A stretch of 64,000 nt of DNA. Origin: Mycobacterium bohemicum DSM 44277. GTDB lineage: Bacteria > Actinomycetota > Actinomycetes > Mycobacteriales > Mycobacteriaceae. A model generated the notes under the pieces. That model made no database searches. It was given only the letters and a program-made list of their open reading frames with translations, and had not been told where the DNA came from. Shown here in pieces: positions 32,929-43,029 of the stretch. The stretch spans positions 556,761 to 620,760 of the forward strand of contig NZ_CSTD01000001.1 of NCBI RefSeq assembly GCF_001053185.1, read 5' to 3'. Each line of letters starts with the position of its first letter. Position 1 is the first letter of the stretch. Both the position numbers and the translations under genes were made by a program.

Positions 32929-34515
32929 TCACAGCGATGAGTAGAAGGTCATGGTGTTGGCGTCGTTGCTGATGTACGCCGGGAAATTGATGAAGGGCGC
33001 TGCACCGGTGTTCATCAGCTCGCCCGAGGAGACCGCCGTGGGGAAGTAAGTGCTGTTGTAGACGTAATAGTAGAGCTCCTGATGATTCGGGCCATAGACC
33101 GCGATCGTGTCCCCAGGGGACGCGTTCACGGAGGACGGGATGGTTCCGTTCACCCCACCGGTGTCGACGATCGACGGAACGTTGCTGTAGATAGTGGTGC
33201 TGCCGCCGGGAGGAGTCACCTCGACGGTCAGGTCGTTGGTGATGGGGGCGCCGCTGAGCGTGGTGAGGGCGGTCGCCCCGCTGGGCGGCGCGCCGAACTG
33301 AAGGTACTGACCAGTTGGCGTTTCGTTGATCAGCACGCCCTGGTTGAAGGCCGAGTTGACGAAGTGCTCGGTCGGAATGCTGGGGCCGGGGCCGGTCGCG
33401 TTCGGCCCGATGCCCAAAACGCCGCTCGCGCCGTCGGAGGCGAAGAAGTTCTGGAACGACCAGCCGCCGTTGAGCGCCGACGACAGGGACGTCGGCCACG
33501 CGAACAGCTCGACGTCCACGGGCGTCGCCCCGGTGGTGAGCCCGCCACCGAAGTTCACCGGCGCGTTGTAGGTGAGGTAGGCGTAGTCCAGTCCGCCGCT
33601 GTAGCCGCTGATGCCACCGCTGACGGGCAGGCCGAGCTGCAGCAGGCCGACGATCCCACCGACCTTTTGGAACGGGATGACCAGGCCCTGCGATCCGGTA
33701 TCCACCAACAACGGCACGGCGCTCCCGGTGCCCACCGAGGCGTTCACCAGGGCCTCGGTGTTGGCGTACAGCGAGATCGGGACGTTGCCCGTCGTACCGT
33801 TGCCACCCAGCGCCGGTGTGGGGCCGGTGGAAATCAGCTGAGTCCCGAATAGGAACTCGGTCGGGGCGTTGATCGCGTTGATGATGTTCTGCTGCACGTT
33901 GGCCAGCGGGCCGCTGCTGGCCGCGGAGTCCAGCGAGGTCAGCGCCGAGGCGGCGGGGTTGGCGGTGAGCGCGCCGGACAGCTGGCCGGACAGGCCCTGT
34001 AGGGCCGTCGTCCACGACGGCAACCCGGCCGCCGCCGCCGACGCGCCGCCGTGATAGCCGACCATCGCGGCCACATCCTGGGCCCACATCTGCTCGTAGT
34101 CGGACTCCATGGCGGCGATCGCCGGCGCGTTCTGCCCGAACAGGTTCGACATCACCAGCTGCATGAACGAGTTACGGTTGGCGGCCACGGCGAACGGGTG
34201 CACCGTCGCCGCCTGGGCCGACTCGAAGGCGCTGACCACCGCCTGGGCCTGCGCGGACGCCGTCTGGGCCTGGGCGGTCGCCTCGTTGAGGAAGCTGGCG
34301 TAGCGCGTGGCGGTCTGCATCATGGCGGCCGCCGCCGGACCCTGCCAGGCCTGATCGGCCAGGCCGGAGGTGATCGAGGTGAACGACTGCGCCGCCGTGT
34401 TCAGCTCGGCGGCCAGCCCGTCCCACGACGCCGCCGCGGCCAGCATGGGCCCCGACCCGGCGCCGTCGAAAATCAGCGACGAGTTCACTTCTGGTGGCCA
34501 CACCAAAAAACTCAT
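32929..34515 (-). CDS. PPE protein fused to a PecA-like aspartic protease domain
   Basis: 528 residues. The N-terminal 180 form a PPE domain (VWPPEVNS at 6-13, [16 protein letters not shown] with the WxG turn, [10 protein letters not shown]), the part recognised by EspG and ESX/type VII export. After a linker comes a pepsin-like protease domain with two active-site loops, [13 protein letters not shown] and [15 protein letters not shown]. This is the arrangement of PecA (PE_PGRS35), which trims exported PE_PGRS proteins, but here it sits on a PPE head. It lies downstream of a PE gene, 185 bases away on the same strand. Probably exported and surface-located. Confidence 0.88.
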   Translation of the reverse strand: MSFLVWPPEVNSSLIFDGAGSGPMLAAAASWDGLAAELNTAAQSFTSITSGLADQAWQGPAAAAMMQTATRYASFLNEATAQAQTASAQAQAVVSAFESAQAATVHPFAVAANRNSFMQLVMSNLFGQNAPAIAAMESDYEQMWAQDVAAMVGYHGGASAAAAGLPSWTTALQGLSGQLSGALTANPAASALTSLDSAASSGPLANVQQNIINAINAPTEFLFGTQLISTGPTPALGGNGTTGNVPISLYANTEALVNASVGTGSAVPLLVDTGSQGLVIPFQKVGGIVGLLQLGLPVSGGISGYSGGLDYAYLTYNAPVNFGGGLTTGATPVDVELFAWPTSLSSALNGGWSFQNFFASDGASGVLGIGPNATGPGPSIPTEHFVNSAFNQGVLINETPTGQYLQFGAPPSGATALTTLSGAPITNDLTVEVTPPGGSTTIYSNVPSIVDTGGVNGTIPSSVNASPGDTIAVYGPNHQELYYYVYNSTYFPTAVSSGELMNTGAAPFINFPAYISNDANTMTFYSSL

Positions 34516-34700
34516 CCCCCGAGTGTCCTTCCACTATGTCGAGACCGCATGTCATACCCAGAACGGCACCCCACCCCCCAGTCGACTGACGGGGCGCCTC
34601 CCAGGGCCGGTACGCCTGCACTCTAAGAAATCGGCGCCGGGAAATCTCGCGATTGTGCAAACCGGCGGCTACCTCACAGCGGCCATGCCCGATCCTCTCC

Positions 34701-35717
34701 TCAAACCAGCAACCGCGTGGGCATCACCTTCGGCGTCACGCCGTAGCGGGGCCCGGCGGCGTAACCCGACGACCGCCCGGCCGAGGCGACCGCCGGCATG
34801 CCGCCGGCCAGCGTCGTCGTCTGCGCGCCCTCGACCGCGGGCGCCGACCAGCCGGAGCCGGCCAGCACCGACGCGTTCTGCGGGGCCGGCGTGGCCGCCG
34901 ACCACACCGGCGGCACCGACAACTTCCCGACCAGCGACGCCGAGCCCATGCCGGCCGACACCGGCGCCGCCGAGGCGCCCGCCGGGGCGCCGGAGCCGGC
35001 CAGGACGCCGCCGCCGGCGGGCGCCCGCGCGCCGGCCGAGATGGCCCCGGCCTGGATGTGCTGGGTGACCACCCCGGCGGCGATCGCGGCGAACATGTTC
35101 CACGCCCCCGTGTCGAAGATGGCCTGCCCCGCGTTGACCACCAGGCTGTCGTTGAAGATGCTGCTCAGCGGATCGAGGATCGACTGGGCCGGGGCGGCGG
35201 CCGCCGCGACGGGCGAGGCCAGCGACTGGACCGCGGTGGGCAGGGCGGGCGCGGCGACGTCGGTCGCCAGGCCGGCGGCCGGCGCACCGCCGCTGGACGT
35301 GGCGAAGCCCGGGGACAGCGAGAACATGTCCGACGCCGCGGCGGGGAAGTTCTGCAGCCACCCGACCGGGGTGCCGATCACCGAGTCCGTCGACGACAGA
35401 CCGGGCAGCGCCGGCGCGGCGCCGGTCGCGGCCTGGTTGACCGCCTCGGTGAGTCCGTACGACCGGGCGTTGGTGTCCAGAGTGTTCACCAGCATCTGGT
35501 GAATGGCCGCCGCCTGGGCGCTCACGGATTGATACAGGTTCCCGTAGGCGCTGAACAGCGCCGCCTGCAACGCCGACACCTCGTCGGCGGCCGCCGGGGC
35601 GACGGCCGTGGTGGGCGCGGCGGCGGTGGCGTTCTGGGCGGCCATCGAAGAGCCGAGACCCTCGAGTGCGCGGGCGGCCTCCAGCAGCGCGTCGGGCCGC
35701 GTGGTCACGAACGACAT
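34701..35717 (-). CDS. PE protein with PPE-SVP-like C-terminus
   Basis: 338 residues. Residues 1-95 are a standard PE domain (MSFVTTRPDALLEAARALEG, then YGNLYQSVSAQAAAIHQMLV). The Ala-rich rest contains SLVGKLSVPPVW and ends YGVTPKVMPTRLLV, features normally found in PPE-SVP proteins, not PE proteins. A PE followed by a PPE is the usual heterodimer operon, and export by a type VII system such as ESX-5 is likely. ATG with GAGGAT-like purines upstream. Confidence 0.88.
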   Translation of the reverse strand: MSFVTTRPDALLEAARALEGLGSSMAAQNATAAAPTTAVAPAAADEVSALQAALFSAYGNLYQSVSAQAAAIHQMLVNTLDTNARSYGLTEAVNQAATGAAPALPGLSSTDSVIGTPVGWLQNFPAAASDMFSLSPGFATSSGGAPAAGLATDVAAPALPTAVQSLASPVAAAAAPAQSILDPLSSIFNDSLVVNAGQAIFDTGAWNMFAAIAAGVVTQHIQAGAISAGARAPAGGGVLAGSGAPAGASAAPVSAGMGSASLVGKLSVPPVWSAATPAPQNASVLAGSGWSAPAVEGAQTTTLAGGMPAVASAGRSSGYAAGPRYGVTPKVMPTRLLV

Positions 35718-35867
35718 GTGATCCTCCTTGATCGAGCCGGTTTCCTACCGAGAACCGGATACCCCTAATGGTTTCGCTCAAAGGCCAGGTGAGGGGCCGT
35801 TCAGACGGGTGTTGTCCGGCCCGGGCCGCGGGCTGGGAAGAAGGGCGCGGGCCACTACGCTGGGGGC

Positions 35868-36416
35868 ATGGCCACCGAATCCACGATGCTCGCCCTCGGC
35901 ACCCCCGCCCCCGCGTTCACGCTGCCCGAGCCGGCCACCGGAGGCACGGTCAGCCTGGACGACCTGACCGGTCCCGCGCTCGTCGTCACCTTCATCTGCA
36001 ACCACTGCCCGTACGTCCAGCACGTCGCCGCCGGGCTCGCCGCGCTCGGGCGAGACCTCGCCGATCGCGGCGTCCCGATGGTGGGCATCTCCAGCAACGA
36101 CGCCGCCACCTATCCACAGGACGGCCCCACGCAGATGGCCGCCGAGGCGCACCGCCACGGCTGGACGTTCCCGTACCTGTACGACGAGAGCCAGGACGTG
36201 GCCCGCGCCTACTCGGCGGCCTGCACGCCGGACACGTTCGTGTTCGACGGCGAACGCCGGCTCGTATACCGCGGCCAGCTCGACGACTCGCGCCCCAAGA
36301 ACGCGCTCCCGGTAACGGCCGCCGACGTCCGGGCCGCCGTCGACGCCGTGCTCGCCGGCCGGCCCGTCGACCTCGACCAGCGGCCGTCGATCGGCTGCGG
36401 CATCAAGTGGCGTTAG
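35868..36416 (+). CDS. Thioredoxin-like / AhpC-TSA family redoxin
   Basis: A 182-residue cytoplasmic redoxin: PAPAFTLPEPATGG at the N-terminus, then FICNHCPYVQHV with a C-x2-C pair (CNHC) in the active-site loop, YDESQDVARAY and CTPDTFVFDGERRLVYRG. The family reduces peroxides or disulphides; this CNHCPY subgroup is widespread but poorly characterised. It diverges from the PE gene. Confidence 0.88.
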   Translation: MATESTMLALGTPAPAFTLPEPATGGTVSLDDLTGPALVVTFICNHCPYVQHVAAGLAALGRDLADRGVPMVGISSNDAATYPQDGPTQMAAEAHRHGWTFPYLYDESQDVARAYSAACTPDTFVFDGERRLVYRGQLDDSRPKNALPVTAADVRAAVDAVLAGRPVDLDQRPSIGCGIKWR

Positions 36417-36457
36417 GCGCCGAGCGTCCGGCGACGCCGGTGTGTCAGCATTTGGCA

Positions 36458-37129
<672 letters not shown>

Positions 37130-37163
37130 CGGCCCGCGTCGGGGTAGCGGGCAGCGAGCGATC

Positions 37164-37814
37164 GTGCGATTCCCGGGGGCGTCGTTGCGCGACACCGTCG
37201 CGGTCCGGATTGCCGTTGCCGTGCTGGTGGGCGTCGCCGTCGCCGTCGCGGTCGGCAACACCGTCGGCTGGCGGTTCGCCCTCGTCGGCTGGGTCATCAC
37301 GGCCGGGGTGTACGTGGTGTGGACGCGGCTCCTCCTGGGCGGAATGGACGCCGAGCAAACCCGCGCCTACGTCACCCGCGAGGATCCGACCCGCATCGTC
37401 GCCGACGTGGTCGTCCTGTCGGCCAGCGTGGCCAGCCTGGTCGGCGTCGGCTACGTCGTGGCCGCGGGATCACGCTCGGGTCCCGCGGCGGTGGTGGCCG
37501 CCCTGCTGGGCGTCCTCACGGTCGCGGCGTCCTGGTTCGCCGTGCACACGCTGTTCACCGTGCACTACGCGCGGCTCTACTACTCCGACGAACCGGGCGG
37601 GATCAACTTCCACGACCCCGAGCCGCCGCGCTTCCGGGATTTCGCCTACGTGGCGTTCACCGTCGGCATGACCTTCCAGGTGTCGGACACCGAGATCTGC
37701 CTGACTTCGATCCGGGCGACGGTCCTGCGCCACGCGCTGCTGTCCTACCTGCTCGGCGCCGTCGTCCTGGCGGTCACCGTCAACCTGATCGCCGGCCTGG
37801 GCGCCAAGGTGTGA
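37164..37814 (+). CDS. DUF1345 membrane protein
   Basis: 216 residues with about five membrane helices ([34 protein letters not shown], and a C-terminal [20 protein letters not shown]). The conserved DUF1345 patch is [20 protein letters not shown]. The function of the family is unknown. GTG start. It begins 34 bases after the cutinase gene. Confidence 0.88.
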   Translation: MRFPGASLRDTVAVRIAVAVLVGVAVAVAVGNTVGWRFALVGWVITAGVYVVWTRLLLGGMDAEQTRAYVTREDPTRIVADVVVLSASVASLVGVGYVVAAGSRSGPAAVVAALLGVLTVAASWFAVHTLFTVHYARLYYSDEPGGINFHDPEPPRFRDFAYVAFTVGMTFQVSDTEICLTSIRATVLRHALLSYLLGAVVLAVTVNLIAGLGAKV

Positions 37815-37876
37815 CCGTCCGTCAGTCGGCCGCGCGTCCCGCCTGGCGCTTCTCGGCGTCGGCTACCGTCGAGACC

Positions 37877-38131
37877 ATGTCCCAAGCCTCCGGTAACGAT
37901 CGAATCGACGACGTCAGCCCCGGCGACATCATCACCGTCGACCGCGGATCCGGCGAACGGCCGTACAAGCTGGTGTTCAAGGACGCCACCGACGAGGGGT
38001 ACGTGCTGACGCTCGAAGCCGACAACGGTGAGACCTTTCAGCTCGAGCTGGCCGCCGGTACCACGGTGATGCGCTCGCTCGGGTCCAAGTGGGAGTCGGC
38101 CCAGAGCCCGACCGCCAACTCCGAGGGCTGA
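37877..38131 (+). CDS. Small conserved actinobacterial-type protein
   Basis: 84 residues starting MSQASGNDRIDDV, with ATG at 37877. A compact beta-rich core (GDIITVDRGSGERPYKLVF, then GYVLTLEADNGETFQLELA) resembles an SH3-like barrel. It has no signal peptide or cysteine. Function unknown. Confidence 0.7.
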   Translation: MSQASGNDRIDDVSPGDIITVDRGSGERPYKLVFKDATDEGYVLTLEADNGETFQLELAAGTTVMRSLGSKWESAQSPTANSEG

Positions 38132-38285
38132 CGCTCGACGATCGGTGCGCAACCTCGGCGGCTGAACCCGCCGCCCCGCCGCGTCGCGCGAGCGGCCGCA
38201 TTTTTGCCTGATGTGTGAAATCGCCGGCCACGCCGACGTAGTGTCTGCGCGCGGAGAGTGATGCAGGCGGGCGAAAGGTCGGGCT

Positions 38286-38501
38286 ATGCGGCTGGTGGTC
38301 GATCTCAACAGGTGCCAGGGCTACGCGCAATGCGTCCCGCTCGCGCCCGAGGTGTTGCAGCTCGTCGGTGAGGAAGCGCTGGCGTACGACCCCAACCCCG
38401 ACGACTCCCAGCGCCAGCGGGTCCTGCGGGCGGCTGCCTCGTGCCCGGTGCAGGCGATCATCCTCGAGGTGGACCCGCCCGCGGACCGGGACACCAAGTG
38501 A
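38286..38501 (+). CDS. [3Fe-4S]-type ferredoxin
   Basis: A 71-residue electron carrier of the type that serves mycobacterial P450s. The cluster motif is CQGYAQC (CxxYxxC, Tyr where many have His) with the third ligand in ASCPVQA. ATG start, GAAAGG upstream. Its stop overlaps the reductase start by 4 bases, and a P450 follows, so the three genes form a complete redox chain. Confidence 0.92.
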   Translation: MRLVVDLNRCQGYAQCVPLAPEVLQLVGEEALAYDPNPDDSQRQRVLRAAASCPVQAIILEVDPPADRDTK

Positions 38502-39904
38502 GCACCGCCTCGCTGGTCAGCCAGCTCGTCGAGAGCTTCAAGACCGACGGCCGCATCGTCATCGTCGGCGCCTCACTGGCCGGGTTGCGAGCCGCAGAAG
38601 CGTTGCGGGAGAAAGGGTTTCGCGGAGGACTCACCATCGTCGGCGACGAGCCGCACGAACCCTACGACCGGCCGCCGCTGTCCAAGCAGGTCCTCAAGGG
38701 CTGGGTGCCCGCCGACCACACCAAGCTGCCCCGCCTGCGGCCCGTCGACGCGCACTGGCGGCTCGGGGTTGCGGCCACCGGGCTCGACCGGTCCAACCGC
38801 CAGGTGCTGCTCGCCAACGGCGACAAGGTGGGTTACGACCGGCTGCTCATCGCCACCGGCACCCGGGCGCGCCCGTGGTTCAAACCCGAGGAGGCCGCGT
38901 ACAAGGGGTTGTTCACGGTGCGCACCTGCGACGACGCCGCGAAGCTGGCCGCAGCGCTGCGGCGGCGACCGCGGCGGGTGCTCATCGTCGGCTCGGGTTT
39001 CGTGGGGTCCGAGATCGCCTCGGTGTGCCGCGATCTCGACCTGCCGGTGACGGTCGCCGAGCGCGGCACGGCACCGTTGGTGGGTGCGCTCGGCGGGGTG
39101 ATCGGCGACATCGCGGCGCGGATGCAACTCGACGCCGGGGTCGACCTGCGCACCGGGGTGGCGGTGCAGGGCCTGGACGCCGACGCCGACGGCCACGTCC
39201 GCGCGGCCCGGCTCTCCGACGGCACGGTGCTGGACGTGGACGTGGTGGTCGCCTCGCTGGGCTCGATCCGCAACGTGGAATGGCTCGACGGCGCCCAACT
39301 GGCGAGCGGGTTCTGGGGGGTCGCCTGCGACGCGGGCTGCCGCGCGTTCGACATCAACGGCGTGGTGACCGACAACATCTTCGTCGCCGGCGACGTGGCG
39401 CGCGCCCCGCACGTGCTGTACGAATACCAGTTCATGTCCCAAGAGCATTGGGACAACGCCGTTTTCGGCGCGGAGGTGGCGGCCAACAACATGATCAGCC
39501 TGGAGACCGGCCGGCGCCCGCATCTGCCGCTGCCGTCCTTCTGGTCCGGCCAGTTCGGCGTCAACATCAAAAGCGTCGGGGTGTGTTCCTTCGGCGACGA
39601 GATCGTGTTCACCCAGGGATCGATCACCGAGCGCCGCTTCGCGGCCGCCTACGGCTACCGCGGCCGCATCGTGGGGGCGGTGACCTTCAACCATGGCAAG
39701 TGGTTGCCCTACTACGCCTCGCTCATCGAGCGGTCCGCGCCCTTCCCGCCGCCGCCACCGGGTTACGACCGCCCCGTGCTCTTCGAGCCGCTGCCGGCCC
39801 GCTTCCCCGACCCGCGCGAGCCGACCGCGCTCCCCGACGTCGTGCTGACCGGACACGACCCCACCTCGCGCGGCGCCGAATTCCGGGCGCCCGAGAAGCG
39901 CTGA
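38498..39904 (+). CDS. FAD-dependent ferredoxin reductase
   Basis: 468 residues from the GTG at 38498. The first dinucleotide site is IVIVGASLAGLRAAEAL (FAD), the second VLIVGSGFVGSEIASV (NAD(P)H), and the FAD-closing motif is NIFVAGDVARAP. It passes electrons from NAD(P)H to the adjacent ferredoxin, as in putidaredoxin-reductase-type enzymes. A C-terminal extension of about 70 residues is proline-rich. Overlap with the ferredoxin gene shows translational coupling. Confidence 0.9.
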   Translation: MSTASLVSQLVESFKTDGRIVIVGASLAGLRAAEALREKGFRGGLTIVGDEPHEPYDRPPLSKQVLKGWVPADHTKLPRLRPVDAHWRLGVAATGLDRSNRQVLLANGDKVGYDRLLIATGTRARPWFKPEEAAYKGLFTVRTCDDAAKLAAALRRRPRRVLIVGSGFVGSEIASVCRDLDLPVTVAERGTAPLVGALGGVIGDIAARMQLDAGVDLRTGVAVQGLDADADGHVRAARLSDGTVLDVDVVVASLGSIRNVEWLDGAQLASGFWGVACDAGCRAFDINGVVTDNIFVAGDVARAPHVLYEYQFMSQEHWDNAVFGAEVAANNMISLETGRRPHLPLPSFWSGQFGVNIKSVGVCSFGDEIVFTQGSITERRFAAAYGYRGRIVGAVTFNHGKWLPYYASLIERSAPFPPPPPGYDRPVLFEPLPARFPDPREPTALPDVVLTGHDPTSRGAEFRAPEKR

Positions 39905-39920
39905 ACGGCAGGAGATTTCG

Positions 39921-41189
39921 ATGGATGCCGCAACCGCATGGGCCGAGGCGATGAAGTTCGAGAATCGCCCGAACCCGTATCCCTACTTCGACGAGCTGCG
40001 CCGGACGCCGGTGGCCAAGGTCGGCGAGCAAACCTACGTCGTCACCGGCCACCGCGAACTGTTGGCGCTCGCCCACGACCCGCGGATCAGTTCCGACATC
40101 AGCCGCAGCCCCGCGGGTTTCGGCGGCGAGCGGCCCGATCCGCAACCCGGCGGCGAGCACATGCAGGCCTACGGCCGCGAGGCCAGCATCATCGTGTCGG
40201 ACCCGCCCGACCACGACAGGGCGCGCCGGCAGGTGATGCGGCACCTGGGGCCGCCGCACTCCCCCGACCTGATCCCGGGCATGGAGCCCTTCGTCGTGCG
40301 GCTGGCGAACGAGCTGCTGGACACGGTGCAGGCCTCCGGCGTCGACCGCCTGGACGTGGTGGAGGACTTCGCCTACCCGATACCCGTGGCGGTCATCTGC
40401 AAGATCCTCGGCGTGCCGGTGCAGGACGAGCCGATGTTCCACGGCTGGATCTTCGACTTCATGATGGGCACCGACCTGGGCCCCGAGGGCGCGACCGAAC
40501 AGGGCCGCGCGCTGGCCGGCAAGGGTCGCGCGAGCACGGCGGCGCTGCTGGACTATCTGGGCGGTCTGGTGGAGCGGTACGCGAAGACCCCGGGCGACGG
40601 CCTGCTATCCCACCTGCTGCACGACGACGGCCCGGACGGCCCGATGTCGATCACGGAGACCACCTCCAACGCCATGCTCCTGCTGGTCGCCGGCCACGAC
40701 TCGACGGTCAACACGATCACCAACTGCGTGATGACGCTGCTGCGCAACCCCGGCTCCTGGGACCTGGTGCGGCAGCGGCCCGAGCTGATCCCCCGGGCCA
40801 TCGAGGAGGTGCAACGCCTGCAGTCGGCCGTGCAGTTCTTCCCGAGCCGCAGTGCGACCGCCGACATCGAGATCGGCGGGACCGTTATCCCGGCGGGCTC
40901 GGCGGTGCACCTGGTTTACGCGGCCGCCAACCGCGATCCGCGGCGCTTCGACCACCCCGACCGCTTCGACCCGTTCCGGGAGGACAACGAGCACTTCGGT
41001 TGGGGCAGCGGCATTCACACCTGCATGGGCGGCCCGCTGGCGCGGCTCGAGGTCAACCTGGCGCTGGAGATCTTCCTGGGCCGCGTCGAATCCCCGAGGC
41101 TGGTCGTCGACCCGCCCCCCTACCGGCACAACCAGGTGTTCCGCGGCCCGCGCCACCTGTGGGTGGACTTCACCGGGATCGCGGACTGA
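39921..41189 (+). CDS. Cytochrome P450
   Basis: A 422-residue P450 with all landmarks: HDRARRQVMRHL (C-helix), AGHDST in the I-helix for oxygen activation, EEVQRL (ExxR), ANRDPRRFDHPDRF and the haem loop FGWGSGIHTC. AGGAG lies before the ATG. It completes a ferredoxin / reductase / P450 operon, so it should be self-sufficient for electron supply. The substrate is unknown; sterols, lipids and aromatics are all possible. I do not assign a CYP number. Confidence 0.93.
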   Translation: MDAATAWAEAMKFENRPNPYPYFDELRRTPVAKVGEQTYVVTGHRELLALAHDPRISSDISRSPAGFGGERPDPQPGGEHMQAYGREASIIVSDPPDHDRARRQVMRHLGPPHSPDLIPGMEPFVVRLANELLDTVQASGVDRLDVVEDFAYPIPVAVICKILGVPVQDEPMFHGWIFDFMMGTDLGPEGATEQGRALAGKGRASTAALLDYLGGLVERYAKTPGDGLLSHLLHDDGPDGPMSITETTSNAMLLLVAGHDSTVNTITNCVMTLLRNPGSWDLVRQRPELIPRAIEEVQRLQSAVQFFPSRSATADIEIGGTVIPAGSAVHLVYAAANRDPRRFDHPDRFDPFREDNEHFGWGSGIHTCMGGPLARLEVNLALEIFLGRVESPRLVVDPPPYRHNQVFRGPRHLWVDFTGIAD

Positions 41190-41232
41190 GCCGGGGCCCG
41201 CGGCTCGATCGCCGGCCCGCTGGTCGGAACCC

Positions 41233-42060
41233 TCACGCCCCGATGGTGACGGGGTCGCCGACGCGCACGACACCGCCGGCCAGCACCTCCAGGTACGCCC
41301 CGGCGCACGGCTGGGGCCCGTGCCCCCCGGTGTCCCAACGGTTTTCGGCCGCCGGAATGCGCAGCGCCTGCGGGGCCCGCGGCAGCGGGCCGTGCTCGAG
41401 GGTGGGCACCACGCAGCGCGAGGTGGCCGTCAACACGCGCATGCGCGCGGCGCCGGCCGTCACGGCCTTGCCGACCCAGTCGTTCTCGGCGTACGGCGGA
41501 TAGCCGTCAGGGGTCGCGATCACCACGTTCGGCCGGTAGCGCAGCGCCTCGACGCCGATGTGTTCGACGGTGGCGGTCGTGATCGCGTGCAGCGGGGCCT
41601 CGTCGGTGAACGAGTCCCCCGGGGTCGCCTGAGCGATCTGCAGGATCCGGCCGCCCACGTCGGCGTCGTCGGCGTCCAGCCCGAGTTCGAGAAGTCGTTC
41701 CGGGTCGGGTCGCTCCAGCGTCGCGCCGTCCGGTCGCTGGCGTACCAGGCGCACCGTCCGCCCCGTCAAGCGGGAAAGCGCGTCCTCGACGCCGGGGTCA
41801 TCCGCGCCGACCGGCGTCCCGTCGGGCAGCAGGATGCTCACCCGCCCGTCGTCGGCGCGGGCCGTGCACTGCAACAGCCCACGCCACAGGCGTGCTTGTT
41901 TGGCGCTGGCCACATGGCCGGTCTCGGCGTCGATGAGTGCCAGACGCCGGTCCCCGTCCGCGCCGCCCTCATCAACGAAAAGGCTGGTCACGGTTTCGCC
42001 GAGCATCGACTTCACCGGGTAGCGAAGCAGACTCGCCACTCGCATCTGCGGCGCGTTCAT
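41233..42060 (-). CDS. MOSC domain protein
   Basis: 275 residues from MNAPQMRV (ATG at 42060; MRV at 42045 is possible). An N-terminal MOSC-associated beta-barrel (LLRYPVKSMLGE) is followed by a MOSC domain with the conserved molybdenum-cofactor cysteine in TSRCVVPTLEHG. The family handles sulphur or N-hydroxylated substrates, as in mARC and YcbX. It converges on the P450 gene. Confidence 0.88.
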   Translation of the reverse strand: MNAPQMRVASLLRYPVKSMLGETVTSLFVDEGGADGDRRLALIDAETGHVASAKQARLWRGLLQCTARADDGRVSILLPDGTPVGADDPGVEDALSRLTGRTVRLVRQRPDGATLERPDPERLLELGLDADDADVGGRILQIAQATPGDSFTDEAPLHAITTATVEHIGVEALRYRPNVVIATPDGYPPYAENDWVGKAVTAGAARMRVLTATSRCVVPTLEHGPLPRAPQALRIPAAENRWDTGGHGPQPCAGAYLEVLAGGVVRVGDPVTIGA

Positions 42061-42109
42061 CCATACCAGTATGCGGCCGGCCGTTCGGCAGTCGCGGCCC
42101 CGAAATCGA

Positions 42110-42433
42110 TCAGCCCGGGCAGTAGTTCGATTCCGCGGCGCTGACCATGGAGGTGACGTCCGCGAACGTGATGCCCTTCGGGCCAAGGGTGCTGTGGATG
42201 TCGGTCGCGATCTGGTCGGGCGTCTTGCCGGCGTTGCGGTCGGCGCAGATCTGGTGACCCATCGCGATGATGTCGGAGTCGTCCCCGGCCGGCCACGTGA
42301 AGCCGAGCTTGTGCATTTGCCCCAGGAAGGCGTCGTCGGTGGCATCGGCGAACGCAATCGCGGTGCTCGTGGACAGGGCGGCGCCAACCAGCACGGGCGC
42401 GGCGATTCTGACAAGCCAGCGAGTTGAGATCAT
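42110..42433 (-). CDS. Secreted DUF732 protein
   Basis: 107 residues, ATG with AAGAAGG about 8 bases upstream. A signal peptide (VRIAAPVLVGAALSTSTAIA, cleavage near AFA) precedes a DUF732 domain with cysteines in HQICADRN and NYCPG. Same family as the gene at 8749. The upstream 175 bases are AT-rich for this genome and probably hold its promoter. Confidence 0.85.
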   Translation of the reverse strand: MISTRWLVRIAAPVLVGAALSTSTAIAFADATDDAFLGQMHKLGFTWPAGDDSDIIAMGHQICADRNAGKTPDQIATDIHSTLGPKGITFADVTSMVSAAESNYCPG

Positions 42434-42609
42434 ATGTGGCCTTCTTTTCTTTTCTTGTCGGCGTGGAGGTGCGGTCAGTATATGGACCTTTGAGAGCCCG
42501 AATATTAAACCTATGAAAACCCTTTCCTACTTGTAAAGGGTCGGCGTGAAACTCGACGAATAATCGCTGAAACCGGGCATCGCGAATTTGCGGCGGCGCC
42601 CGTTCTCTG

Positions 42610-43002
42610 CTACACGGCGACGCGGATGAGCACCCGCGGTTTACGGCCTCGTGCAGCAATCGTTTCCACGATCACCACCACCCAGAATTCCACGCCGTAC
42701 TTTCGTTTGAGCAACGATTCGATCCGCGCGACTTCGCCGACGTCGGTGAGCACCTCAGCGGTCGCGTCGACAACAGCAGCCCCGGCGCGCACTTTGCCCG
42801 TCCGGCCGCAAGGCGTGAGCGTGACGCGCGGGTTGCGGCGAACCCGTTTGACCTTCGAAGCCTTCGCAGGGGTCCACAGCCATAGCTGCGGCCCGTCGCG
42901 GACAATCCACATCGGCGAGGCGACGGGATTGCCGTCGCGCTTGAACGTCGTCAACGACACGAACTTCTCGTCGCCCAACCGCGCGGTCGGGTTGTCGCTC
43001 AT
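42610..43002 (-). CDS. PPOX-class F420-dependent oxidoreductase-like protein
   Basis: About 130 residues from MSDNPTARLG (another ATG lies five codons earlier). A split barrel with FVSLTTFKRDGNPVASPMWI and LWLWTPAKASKVKRVRRNPR, the segment that contacts F420 phosphate. The C-terminus RKYGVEFWVVVIVE is slightly atypical. Members reduce biliverdin or unknown substrates with F420H2. Confidence 0.88.
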   Translation of the reverse strand: MSDNPTARLGDEKFVSLTTFKRDGNPVASPMWIVRDGPQLWLWTPAKASKVKRVRRNPRVTLTPCGRTGKVRAGAAVVDATAEVLTDVGEVARIESLLKRKYGVEFWVVVIVETIAARGRKPRVLIRVAV

Positions 43003-43029
43003 AGTTTGTTCATACACGTCGTGGCTCAG

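Noticed and set aside
38156-38173. Small hairpin CGGCGG...CCGCCG after the 84-residue protein gene
   Set aside because: A 6-bp stem is expected often by chance at this GC content; not strong enough to call a terminator.
41188-41206. Hairpin GAGCCG...CGGCTC at the P450 stop
   Set aside because: Only a 6-bp stem; possible terminator between convergent genes but not supported beyond chance.
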